A stretch of DNA of 17,500 nt from Cristatella mucedo. Taxonomy: Eukaryota > Bryozoa > Phylactolaemata > Cristatellidae. The stretch spans positions 475,001 to 492,500 of the forward strand of contig WPIO01000158.1 in the NCBI GenBank assembly GCA_009760855.2, in the 5' to 3' direction. The notes beneath the pieces were generated by a model. It made no database searches. It saw only the letters and a program-made list of their open reading frames with translations, and was not told the origin of the DNA. The position numbers and the translations under genes are program-made. Shown here piece after piece: positions 1 through 11,906 of this stretch. How positions within the stretch are numbered: position 1 is the first letter of the stretch; each line of letters starts with the position of its first letter.

Positions 1-345
1 AGAGGAGATGTTGTCATCGCAGGGATGGACTCCCTGGTGTGTTCTATCTTCTGCACAAAGGATCGAGAGAAGCGATCGGCTAGATCATCACAAGGATCAT
101 CAGGTGAGGAGCTAATCTGGGAGCGGTTGAGGAGATGGTTGATCGACATCAGCATTTTTGGATTGTGCACCTGTGATTCAACAGTGGTTTTACAGAAGCT
201 AGATTCCTAGCCTTTGCTAGGATCGATTGGTACGACCTACAACAGTCTTCATAAGCCTGTCGATGAACAGTCAGTCCTGATCTTTTGTATTCTTTTTCAA
301 GCTTTCGCTTATTAGACCTGGCTAGTTTAATTTCTGTGGTAAACC
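1..345 (-). pseudogene. LINE (L2/CR1-like) ORF2 fragment, linker between endonuclease and RT
   Basis: Read on the minus strand, about 335 to 200 encodes a basic stretch (TEIKLARSNKRKLEKEYKR followed by SGLTVHRQAYEDC). This matches the Arg/Lys-rich linker that follows the endonuclease domain in L2/CR1-type non-LTR retrotransposons. After a frameshift near 150-190, positions about 160 to 1 encode a stretch ending LADRFSRSFVQKIEHTRESI. That is the 'FF-x-KI-x-IR' motif just before the reverse transcriptase, and the LINE at 7160 has the corresponding FSDFFVKKIDKIRKNI. The RT itself would lie to the left of the window. The 5' side ends around 345 at a short direct repeat (TCTGTGGTAAAC at 335-346 and 366-377), and no endonuclease domain is visible. 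It is a broken relic. The family call rests on motif order, not on a search. Confidence 0.6.
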
Positions 346-539
346 GTAGGTAAACCATAACCATGTCTGTGGTAAACGATAGATTTATGACTAGAAAAGG
401 AGGTATTGTCAGCATAGCGATTCGGTTGATTAGAAGTTTGGTCACTCGAGCAACAGTTGAGAAATACAATAGTATTTCCTCACTTGGCACTCAGTTTCTA
501 GGGACTCGAGGCATCCAGCAATTCACAGCATTTCCTGGG

Positions 540-704
540 CCGCTGCGAAATGTTCTTTACGTGCTTATGTGTGCTGAAATGTGCATTTTATAATTTTCCA
601 ATTGACACACTTCTTTTACAGCATGTGCAAAGTGCCTAGAAAAAGCTTTAGCTCTCTTAGGGAGCCATACACGTGTCTTACTATTTTTATTATTAAAAAA
701 AATA
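540..704 (+). mobile_element. LINE 3' end fragment (L2/CR1-like tail)
   Basis: The block AAAGTGCCTAGAAAAAG followed by TAGCTCTCTTAGGGAGCCATAC and a TTATTATT-rich tail at 622-704 matches the end of the LINE at 9120-9190 (AAAGTGCCTAGAAAAAGATT, then GAGTTCTCTGAAAGTGCTATATC). Weaker similarity starts near 545 (TTCTTTACGTGCTTATG against TTTTACGTACTTATTC). It is therefore a 5'-truncated copy of the same LINE family, retaining only 3' UTR. It lies in the opposite orientation to the ORF2 fragment at 1-345, so the two pieces are separate insertions. Confidence 0.6.
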
Positions 705-1020
705 CAGCGCCCAGATGACAGCTGAACTGTCGGCGGGCGAAAAGCGTCAGAGGCTTGAACTCTGGCCGAGCTTGAACTGGGGCACAGCTCTACTGCCTAT
801 TGGCTTGGGCTTGTACAAAACTCCATTTGCGTCCGTTAGCACAACCAAGCGTGGTTCGTGGTTGCTGGTTTCGTGGTTGCTTCGCATGAGCTCTGCTGGC
901 ATTTCTGTGCCGGGGGGGGGGAGAGGGGTAGTGTCGAATGCAAGGATGAGTGTGGTCCAGATAAAGCCAAGCTTGTGGTGCTGGACTTTTGACCCGCCAG
1001 AGGTAAACCGATGAAAGAAG
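705..1020. other. Non-coding DNA with poly-G tract
   Basis: No recognisable gene. An open stretch at 715-1014 (+) gives a peptide without any family motif that I recognise. A run of ten G lies at 912-921. Confidence 0.4.
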
Positions 1021-1200
1021 GTAAAAAACTACTAGCTAATGTAACAGCCTCTTTTGCATAGCGAGAGAAAAGCCTTTACGGCTATCGCCCCCATTTGCGG
1101 CGGCAATGAAGGATCGCCCACGGGAGGATTCGAACCCACGACCTTGGGACCGAGGTCATGAAAAGCAGCCACTTTACACAGCGTGCCACCACGGCTCACC
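1021..1200 (-). mobile_element. tRNA-derived SINE, family 1, copy A
   Basis: On the minus strand the element begins GAGCCGTGGTGGCACGCTG and carries a perfect RNA polymerase III B box, GGTTCGAATCC, about 60 nt in. The body then contains the hairpin-forming AGCCGTAAAGGCT, then CTCGCTATGCAAAAGAGGC, and ends GCTAGTAGTTTTTT. Copies B, C and E share this order. The head is derived from a tRNA, but no intact cloverleaf is visible, so this is not a functional tRNA gene. A clear target-site duplication is not visible. The 5' end abuts the hairpin at 1202-1242. Confidence 0.85.
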
Positions 1201-1201
1201 G

Positions 1202-1242
1202 AAGGAGCGCGTCTCGTGGCCGAGCCACCCGACGCGCTCCTT
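1202..1242. repeat. Strong inverted repeat / hairpin
   Basis: AAGGAGCGCGTC at 1202-1213 pairs perfectly with GACGCGCTCCTT at 1231-1242. Inside the loop, GTGGC at 1216-1220 pairs with GCCAC at 1224-1228 around a CGA triloop. The two stems are separated only by TC/CC. It sits directly beside the 5' end of SINE copy A and is absent beside copies B, C and E, so it is not part of the SINE consensus. Confidence 0.85.
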
Positions 1243-2347
<1,105 letters not shown>

Positions 2348-2682
2348 TCACACGCTGAAGCCAGCGCGGCGAGAGATTTCGCGATTCTTCTCGTCTGCTG
2401 GAGCGCTCGCCGCCGCTGCTGCTATGAGAAACGCTGTCCTCGGTGACATGCCGCGCGCCACGCGACGCCCTTCGGGCGCGGGTTTCCCTCCATCATTCCG
2501 TTGAAGCGGCGGCCAGTGAAAGCATCCCACGGGAATATGCAGAACTTGGTGGCGAAGAAACCAGAGCTGGTACGTCAGGCAGCCCTCGATGTAATGAAAT
2601 CCGACGCTGACGTTGGTGAAAACGGTACACCAGCTAGCCATCTTCCACGGCATTCCGGCACAAAGAGGCGGAAACGTGGGGC
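2348..2682 (-). other. Possible coding exon (unrecognised)
   Basis: On the minus strand a good splice-acceptor-like sequence (TTCCGCTTTCCCGTCGTAG) ends at 2683. The frame that follows stays open to a stop at 2348. It begins GPTFPPLCAGMPWKMASWCT and contains an aromatic, hydrophobic stretch (SVGFHYIEGCLTYQLWF) that could be membrane-associated. I do not recognise a family. The opposite strand is also open over 2501-2769, and the C-terminal third (MSPRTAFLIAAAAASAP and onward) looks like low-complexity read-through, so this may be chance. A GC-rich stretch over 300 nt long is expected to give such frames. Confidence 0.15.
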
Positions 2683-2767
2683 CTACGACGGGAAAGCGGA
2701 AGTCAGTCATCGGCCATACTCTGCCTGCACGAGTCGCTCAGGCCGCTCGCCGAGACGCGTTCAAACG

Positions 2768-6002
<3,235 letters not shown>

Positions 6003-7150
6003 TCATACAGCTTCGTAACAGCGATTAGAACAACAACGTGTCGCTTGACCATAGTTTGAGGCAAGCTCATACCAGCTAATTTGCAAATGATTTGCACAAA
6101 ACTTTAGCGGGTGTATGCGGCCATTAGAAGAGACCCTAGCAGAGGAAACGTTGACAAGTTCACAAATGCACTCCCGCCCTGCCCCCCTGCAAGCAATACA
6201 GATCTCAAAAGTGTGTCGTGACCGAATTTTTAAATTCTTCCAGTAGGAGGTTGCACGAAGAGCGAAGCACAAAAAACCTGCAAGTGGGTTCACGGGATCC
6301 GATGAATCGACTGCCCGGAAGTTGCTCGTCCACATGGCTACGAGCGACAGCGGGCGATCAAATAAATAACGATGGTGAAGACCAGCCAACCTTTCATGTA
6401 TACCACTTCCCATTTGGGAATGGAGTGGTTGTAGTAACTGGCAGCCATGCCAGTATGCAGCGGGGGGGGGGGCGGGCGGATTAGGAAGACTATTGCCTCC
6501 GTGAAGAAGGCACCCCGGAAGCGGTGCTTCTTCGACGCTCGTGCGGACCTGCATCCTGCAGCCGCCTGGGAAGCCCCAGCTTGTCCACCTTGGTGGTGGT
6601 GGTGGGGGGGGGCTACCAAACACTTCCGCCTACTCATTTTTTTCGACGGGGTGGAGAAGGCTGGCGCGCTGCATCTTCAACGGTCTCCGAGTGCTTTGTT
6701 TTCTAGATAGAGTTAACGGATTGTTGGAGGGGTAAAAAGTAACTTTGTTCAGGCTGAAGAGGGGCGAAAGGGCGAAGGCACGCCGTCGACGAGCCACTTC
6801 CGGGTGCTCTCCAGCGATGAAGCCGTGCAGCCATTTTATGAAGGGGGCTAAAGAACCGTGCGGGAGCGACGCGTCGATTTTCAAAGTGTTTCCGGGCCGT
6901 CCATTTTCTTCTTCTAAGCGGAGGTACACGAACAGCCTGCCTGGCGACGAGCCTTCGAGGCGCGAGGTGGCGGCCCAGGGCTCTGGGAATGATGAGCCCA
7001 AATTTAGTAAACAGCGTCAGCGAGAGACTTCCGGGCAGCGAGCCTTGGGCGCAGAACTTCAGATTCTCTAAAAATGAGGCATGAAATATCTTAAGAAGAG
7101 GCTATAAAATCTTTCTCCGGAAAGCGCGCCTTTGGTTCGCGGATCCAGGC
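6003..7150. other. Unassigned interval with G-rich tracts and scattered ETS-like sites
   Basis: A minus-strand frame of 206 codons is open at 6003-6623. It includes poly-Pro stretches caused by the (TGG)n/G-tract DNA and has no domain that I recognise. Other overlapping frames are open over the same bases. G runs occur at 6462-6472 and, with TGG repeats, at 6591-6612. CCGGAAGT-type sites occur at 6315-6322 (+), 6796-6803 (-) and 7027-7034 (-). The last two flank CCATTTT motifs at 6831 and 6901. This could be promoter-like DNA, but no start site or gene is identifiable. Confidence 0.35.
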
Positions 7151-7370
7151 TCTGGAGTGCGGTACAAGGCCTAGAGGGAATAAAACGCTTCTCTGACTTC
7201 TTTGTCAAGAAGATAGATAAGATCAGGAAGAATATCCCTAGGGGTGTCAACAACCCCCAGGAATCCAGCCCCTCAATTGCATGCAGCACCTTGATGTTTA
7301 CATTTAAGGAGGCCACTAATGACCTCGTTCTGAAGCTCATACCCAGTCAAAGAAGACAACAAGTCCTTTA

Positions 7371-8054
7371 GACTCTATTCCCACTGTCCTGCTTCTATGA
7401 CACATCAACCTGCTGCTTCCATGCATAACTAACGCCATCAATGTGTCATTAGCCTCAGGTCATGTCCCAACACCTTTCAAAAAGGCTGTAGTCAGGCCAC
7501 TACACAAGAAAGCAATACTAGAACAAGAGAACTTAAGCAACTTCTGCCCAGTCTCCATTCTACCATTCCTATCAAAGACACTGGAACGGATCGTGGCGGA
7601 CCAGCTGAACTCATATCTTGAAACTTCAAACCTTGCTACCAAGTTCCAGTCTGGCTTTAGAGCTAATCACTCCACAGAGTCAGCATTGCTTAGGGTATAC
7701 AACGACCTACTTAGGAATTCAGACATGGGTAGAGTTTCTATGCTTGTTTTGCTCGATCATTCGGCAGCTTTTGACACTATCGATCACCAAGTCCTTCTTA
7801 ACCGCCTCTCATCTCGCCTGGGCATCACTGGTACTGCATTGCAATGGTTCAGGTCCTATCTCAGTGGGAGACTCCAGAGTAATTATGAGAATGGAAAAAG
7901 ATCATCCGAGGAACCTCTGAAATATGGGGTATCTCAGGAATCAGTACTTGGTCCCGTTCTTTTCACGATTTATACTCTCCTTCTTGCCGATGCAATTGCC
8001 AGGCAAAATCTGGGCTTTCCCTTCTATGCAGATGACCCTCAGTTGTACGTTTGA
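7371..8054 (+). pseudogene. LINE ORF2 reverse transcriptase domain, part 1
   Basis: The open part from 7443 encodes about 200 residues of a non-LTR reverse transcriptase, the enzyme that copies LINE RNA at a nicked target site. Visible motifs, with residues counted from 7443: KAVVRPLHKK (14-23), the PVSILPFLSKTLE block (36-48), motif A LLDHSAAFDTIDH with the catalytic Asp at 105, GTALQWFRSYLSGR (120-133), motif B-like GVSQESVLGPVLF, and motif C FYADDPQLYV with the Asp pair at 197-198. The three catalytic Asp residues remain, but motif B reads S-Q-E where the family usually has P-Q-G, and motif C has Pro after YADD where Thr is usual. Upstream, DSIPTVLLL is in the same frame but precedes a TGA at 7398-7400. 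The frame is then cut by the SINE at 8053, so the thumb and C-terminal parts continue only after 8217. Confidence 0.85.
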
Positions 8055-8210
8055 GCCATGCTGGCGCACTAGGTAAGGCGGTTGCTTTTCACATGGGTTC
8101 GAATCCTGTGGTGGGAGATTTTTGTATCGCCGCAGCAAGCGGTGGTGCTAGCCGTAAAGGCTCTTCTGTCGCTATACAAAAAAGGCTGTTGAATCAGCTA
8201 GTATTTTTTT
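8053..8210 (+). mobile_element. tRNA-derived SINE, family 1, copy B, nested in LINE copy 1
   Basis: It begins GAGCCATGCTGGCGCACTAG, has the perfect B box GGTTCGAATCC, then AGCCGTAAAGGCTC, CTGTCGCTATACAAAA, AATCAGCTAG and a T7 tail. It lacks about 20 nt present in copies A and E between TTGCTTTTCAC and GGGTTCGAATCC, so the anticodon-arm side of the tRNA-like head is shortened. It lies immediately after the codons for YADDPQLYV of the host LINE. Flanks TTGTACGTTTG (8043-8053) and TTTTACCTTTG (8207-8217) agree at 9 of 11 positions and are a target-site duplication. Excising one copy restores QLYVCFDPSQP. Confidence 0.9.
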
Positions 8211-9010
8211 ACCTTTGCTTTGATCCCTCCCAGCCCTCCAGCATGTCAAATTCTCTCAATTGCTTTGCTGCATGTATTGATGACATCCGCACGTGGATGG
8301 CAGAAAACTTTCTTAAATTGAATGATAATAAAGCCAACTGACTAGTTATAGACAAACCAAGTGTGATTCAAAAATTGGAAAGGCTAGCGCTCAAAATCGG
8401 CTCTGTCAGCGTATCTACTGTTGAATTTGCACACAATCTTGGTTGCCTGTTTCAAAGTGATCTTTCATTAGACGACCACATGAGCTCCACAGTCAAGTCT
8501 GCCTACTTTCAGCTACATAAAATTGCCAAAATTCGGGCTTGCTTAGACAGGAATACCGCATCTTATGAATTTGTGACATCCCGCCTCGGCTTCTGTAACT
8601 CACTGCTCTTTGGTCTACCGGCCTGTACAATCAGGCGCTTACAGCTTGCGCAAAACTGTGCAGCTAGGCTTGTCTGTCGTGAGCGTCGCAGTTGCCACAT
8701 CACACCACTTCTCACCAACCTGCACTGGCTACCAGTCAAGCAACGCATCCACTTTAAGATTTTGTCACTCACTTTTAGGCTCCTTCATTCTTTGGCTCCA
8801 GCCTAACTATCAGATCTACCCCCTACCAGGCTAAGTACCGTACCACCGGCTTTTCGGAATCTAGTCGCTTACCTATACCTCGAACGAACCTCAAATCCTT
8901 TGGAGACCATGCCTTTAGTTCGTATGCTTCCAAACCTTGGAACTCACTCCAGAATTACGTCACGACATCCCATGACTTGACCACATTTAAAAAGAAACTA
9001 AAACGCATAT
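8211..9010 (+). pseudogene. LINE ORF2 C-terminal region, part 2
   Basis: The same protein resumes after the SINE: CFDPSQPSSM, then DDIRTWMAENFLKLNDNKAN, a TGA at 8339-8341, LVIDKPSVIQKLERLALKIG, LGCLFQSDLSLDDHM, FVTSRLGFCNSLLFGLP, CAARLVCRERRSCHITPLL and LHWLPVKQRIHFKILSLTF. These are the conserved stretches C-terminal to the RT in L2/CR1 elements. The usual residues between DRNTAS and FVTSRL are partly deleted, and a TAA follows SLAPA near 8805. Degenerate homology (RTSNPLETMPLVRMLPNLGT, the counterpart of copy 2's TNLKSNETVPLVRTFPKPGT) continues to about 9000, where AAAAAGAAACTAAAACGCAT matches the end of the ORF in copy 2. Confidence 0.8.
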
Positions 9011-9190
9011 ATTTTACACAGCATATAGTGGGTCCCTATGACTCGTCTTTTACGTACTTATTCTTGCTGACACTGTGCATGCTGCCACTAACCATATTTG
9101 CATGCTGACCTTGTGCATGTCATACATAAAGTGCCTAGAAAAAGATTGAGTTCTCTGAAAGTGCTATATCAAATGTATTATTACTATTAT

Positions 9191-9320
9191 AAATACACAT
9201 AAATAAATATAATACATTTGGATAGCGCCCCAAGAGAAGTGAATTTCTATTCGGGCTTGTCACATATGTCGCAGGTCTTAAGCCCACTACCTCGGTCGTT
9301 AAAAACGAGCACCTGAACCC
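9191..9320 (-). mobile_element. tRNA-derived SINE, family 2, copy F (5' end replaced by G tract)
   Basis: Minus strand: AGGTGCTCGTTTTTAACGAC, CGAGGTAGTGGGCTTAAGAC, GACATATGTGACAAGCCC, then TTCTCTTGGGGCGCTATCC and AAATGTATTATATTTATT. This follows copy D (13095-13234) block by block, including AAGGTGCTCG, the AAGGTCGTGGGCT-like B-box region, GGCATATG and the tail. The expected A-box region is missing and replaced by a G-rich run (C tract at 9324-9333 on plus). It inserted against the tail of LINE copy 1, giving a tail-to-tail arrangement. Confidence 0.7.
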
Positions 9321-9333
9321 CCTCCCCCCCCCC

Positions 9334-9774
9334 GCGCCAAATCGTAAGCGTTCCAAGAGGCATCCCTTAAGAGCTAAAGTTTCGAGTAATTCTCTTATGA
9401 GAGAACTATTAGACTTTCTAAAGCAGTCCGGTAGCAGATTGCAAAATATTACATTGACAACAAGCTCTATAATCTTGTAACTAGGCATGACCTGCCGATT
9501 CTAACGCCAGTCACCTTGGGACTCTACGATTGATTGGCTCCGTTGCTCAGGGTTGTCTGGCCAGACACCGCAGTACGTCGTGATGATAAATACGAGTCCA
9601 ATAAACTGAAAAAGCTCGTCATTAATTCTTTTTTGACCACTGATAGTATCCATAAAATGTTATTAGGAATACGGTGGGCACTGCCAGTCAATAATAATAA
9701 CTCTCTCTTTATAGGTAAAGTGAAGAGAATGACGCGTCTATAATACCCCAGACACTCACACACTAGTTTGCTTC
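9334..9774. other. Non-coding DNA, no feature seen
   Basis: AT-rich. Short open frames on both strands have no recognisable motif. Confidence 0.4.
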
Positions 9775-9830
9775 AAATAATTAGACATGTTTAGACGTAT
9801 TTAGACGTTTAAATAATTAGACGTTTAGAA
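9775..9830. repeat. Short degenerate tandem repeat (TTTAGACG-like)
   Basis: TTTAGACGT-like units occur at least four times, and AAATAATTAGAC occurs twice (from 9776 and from 9811). It looks like a small minisatellite. Confidence 0.65.
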
Positions 9831-9865
9831 GAACGCAGGTCTCCTACCGGCTTGCTGAGCCACAG

Positions 9866-10128
9866 TGTGGTTATATTGAGATTATGACACCGTCATTGGA
9901 TTGTGGGCTGTGGCGATTTATGGCAGTGGTATATAAGTAATGGGCGGCAAAGGCCCGGGGAGTGAGGTTGAGGACGCCGGGCAGGGCAGTCGCGTACTGG
10001 CCCGCTGCGGCGCCCGAGTGAATAAGCGTCTTTGAGCACTCTTCTGTGTTCCGTGTGGTATTGCGTACCTGCCGCTTAGAGAACGCCAGACTACATCCAG
10101 GACATGGAAAATAAACTCTGATGTCACA
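9866..10128 (+). mobile_element. LTR-like segment (possible solo LTR or 5' LTR)
   Basis: The segment begins TGTGG and ends CACA. It has a TATA box (TATATAAG, 9930-9937), a poly(A) signal AATAAA at 10110-10115 shortly before its end, and 4 nt after the end TGGCGACTTCCCTCGGG, which begins with TGG as a tRNA primer-binding site would. Length (263 nt) and signal order fit the LTR of a Ty3/gypsy- or BEL-type element. No matching second LTR is visible, and the sequence after it does not encode a recognisable gag. The alternative is an ordinary TATA promoter with a first exon. The start is uncertain, because it lies in the palindrome CCACAGTGTGG. Confidence 0.35.
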
Positions 10129-10976
10129 CTTCTGGCGACTTCCCTCGGGAAGGCTCGAGGTCCAAGTTAAACGCTTTCTCGGAAAAAGTCCTAGCTACGG
10201 CCTTCAGGCAGCGTCGAAGGTCTCTTTGATAAAACCATCGCAGACAAATGGATCGCGAGATGATGTGGCTCTAGTTGCATCTACGATGCCAGAGACGCTG
10301 ACTACCACCTCGATCATCATCGAGGTCAATTCGTGGGTCGCTATTTGCCTTGTTACAAGTTCAGATTTTCCATTGAAAAATTTGAGAGAAATTTTATGGA
10401 CATCCGAGACCGGTTAGCAGCTATGAAGTTCATTTAGTCTAGCAGAGGGGCCCCTCTTAAGAGGGCCCCACTGGTACACGTGATAACATGAAGAGTTTTA
10501 TATAAATGAATTTTATTTATTTATTTAGTGCTGTAACCTGCAGCCCGATGTGCTTTTCAAATAGACTGCTCCACGCTGTGGATTTGAGCTTACTGTACTA
10601 AGGGTGTGGGCGCTCTTTATTACCGCCATTTTCCGCTACCGCGTTTGCGGCCTCAGGACGTTAGTGCAGAAGCCGACAAAACGCGCGTGTAACACTCTCT
10701 AATCACCCATGCTTGCTCTCACAGACCTACTGAACGACTTAAATCGCAGAGTCTTGCACGCGCAGCGCCAACTCTATATTCAATTCAACAGCATCGTACG
10801 TGTCTTCTCGCCACACATGCGGCAGCGGAAAACTTTCCGCTGTAACGGTGAAGAAGCGGAGCAGAAGTATCCGGCAATGTTAGCGCCTTCCGTCCTATGA
10901 AAGAGATCGCATCGCACTTCCGCTCGTTTTTAATCTCCTTTGCCGTTTAACAAGTTGCCACTTTTTTTTTAGAACA
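10129..10976. other. Unassigned interval
   Basis: An open frame at 10121-10417 (+) has no recognisable domain and may be remnant internal sequence of the LTR-like element. Contents otherwise: a palindrome at 10447-10469, a short TTTA repeat at about 10508-10525, and TTTATT at 10616-10621, which on the minus strand would be an AATAAA signal. Confidence 0.35.
10447..10469. repeat. Near-perfect palindrome with TTAA centre
   Basis: GGGGCCC, one extra C, TCTTAAGA, then GGGCCCC. It is self-complementary apart from the extra C. Restriction-type sites GGGCCC and CTTAAG are included. No element boundary could be tied to it. Confidence 0.8.
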
Positions 10977-11052
10977 AAATGGCGCAATTCATGTTGGCGC
11001 TAGATGGACGGATTAGCTTCAGTCATGAGCACTTACAGGAGCACGGCGTCAT

Positions 11053-11077
11053 GGCGCCGCGGCCTTCTCGCGGCGCC
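11053..11077. repeat. GC hairpin
   Basis: GGCGCCGCG (11053-11061) and CGCGGCGCC (11069-11077) are perfectly complementary around a 7-nt loop. It lies in the CpG-rich block. Confidence 0.8.
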
Positions 11078-11127
11078 GCGACGGGCTCGCGATGTACCTC
11101 GAGTACCGCTGTCTGCGCACGCCGACA

Positions 11128-11144
11128 ACTTCCGGGCCGCCATT
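11128..11144. promoter_or_regulatory. Adjacent ETS-like and YY1-like motifs
   Basis: ACTTCCGGGCCGCCATT joins an ETS core (ACTTCCGG) to a YY1-type core (GCCGCCAT). In animals this pair is common at promoters of widely expressed genes. The surrounding 11,000-11,750 is rich in CpG, and further ATGGCG motifs lie at 10979 and 11051. No start site is shown by the sequence, and position inside a possible exon region is equally compatible with chance. Confidence 0.3.
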
Positions 11145-11208
11145 CGCGGCACGCGCGCCCGAGCTCCTCAAGCCGCACGCGGCTGCACGGCTCGCTGTCG
11201 CGCGAGCT

Positions 11209-11342
11209 CTAATGGCGGGTGTACGCGCGCTGCAGCGGCTGCCCGTTACCGTTGGCCGTGTACGCGAAGACGGCGGTTCCGTTGAGTCGAATCGCGATGT
11301 CCATTCTGTTCCCAGGACTGAGCGCGGTCAAGTTGGCGCAAG
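11209..11342 (-). CDS. Candidate terminal coding exon (unrecognised)
   Basis: On the minus strand a strong acceptor (TCGCTTCTTTCTTCCCTAG, ending at 11343) precedes a frame ending at a TAG, 11209-11211. The peptide contains ANLTALSPGNRMDIAIRLNG and TAVFAYTANGNGQPLQ. It has alternating hydrophobic residues as in beta strands, two NxT sites and G/C-ending codons. The exon begins two bases before a codon boundary (phase 1), which matches the end of the candidate first exon at 13598. A minus-strand AATAAA lies about 590 nt downstream (10616-10621). No family recognised. All other frames in this GC-rich block are also long, so chance is a real alternative. Confidence 0.25.
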
Positions 11343-11696
11343 CTAGGGAAGAAAGAAGCGAGCCGACAGCTGGCGGTCGCTGGTACCCTCGACAAGCGCA
11401 CGCTGCCGGGGCTCGACTCGGCCGCCAGAGAGGACGCTGCCGCGCGTACCTGCGGCGCTGCAGGAGACGAGCGCAGCAGCCGCACGCATTCCGGCTCGAG
11501 CATCCGCAGCTATTCGCCGCGCTTCCGTCCCGCGCTTCCGTCCCGCGCCTTCGATCCTCGCGCCTTCGATCCATCCCGATGCGATCGCGATTGCCATCCG
11601 GCGTTCGAAAATGGTCGCGCGAACGCTAGCAGCGTCGCTGGTCGATCTGACCGATGGCGTCGCGTCGCTGTGCCGGAAGGGCGAGCCAGACGACAA
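11343..11696. other. GC-rich CpG block with short tandem repeats
   Basis: Multiple overlapping open frames exist on both strands, which is expected at this GC content. Two pairs of 13-nt direct repeats (CGCGCTTCCGTCC twice, then CGCGCCTTCGATC twice) lie at about 11519-11571. They give the repetitive Arg/Glu/Gly readings on the minus strand. Confidence 0.5.
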
Positions 11697-11729
11697 GCGC
11701 GCGCGCGCGCGCGCGTGCGCGTGCGCGTG
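11697..11729. repeat. Alternating purine-pyrimidine (GC/GT) tract
   Basis: About 33 nt of strictly alternating GCGC...GTGCGCGTGCGCGTG. This composition is the classic one for left-handed Z-DNA. Confidence 0.9.
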
Positions 11730-11906
11730 GATCTGCCGTGCTATCCGGCGATTTGTCTTTGTCCGCGGGATGCTGTGACATCGGAAGCACGACTAAAAAA
11801 GTTTAGCCTGTCCGGGAAAATGATAGGCTGCTCATGCGCGGTACGCCGCACGACGCTGCGATTGCTGTCGTTCGGTTGTTGGTGAAGATCTTCTTAGCTA
11901 GGCGCT

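Larger units (their letters stand above)
7160..9190 (+). mobile_element. 5'-truncated L2/CR1-like LINE, copy 1 (interrupted by a SINE)
   Basis: The homology starts near 7160 (GIKRFSDFFVKKIDKIRKNI), runs through most of the RT and the C-terminal region, and ends in the 3' tail GTGCTATATCAAATG-(TTA)n at 9161-9190. The endonuclease domain is missing. The element is disabled: there is a frameshift before 7371, a TGA at 7398-7400, a SINE insertion at 8053, TGA at 8339-8341, a small deletion near 8560 and TAA near 8805. A second copy of the same family lies at 16243-17483 on the other strand. ORF2 pieces are listed separately. Confidence 0.85.

Noticed and set aside
6003-6623. 206-codon minus-strand frame
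   Set aside because: Poly-Pro comes from G-rich DNA, overlapping frames are open on both strands, no domain or splice signals recognised.
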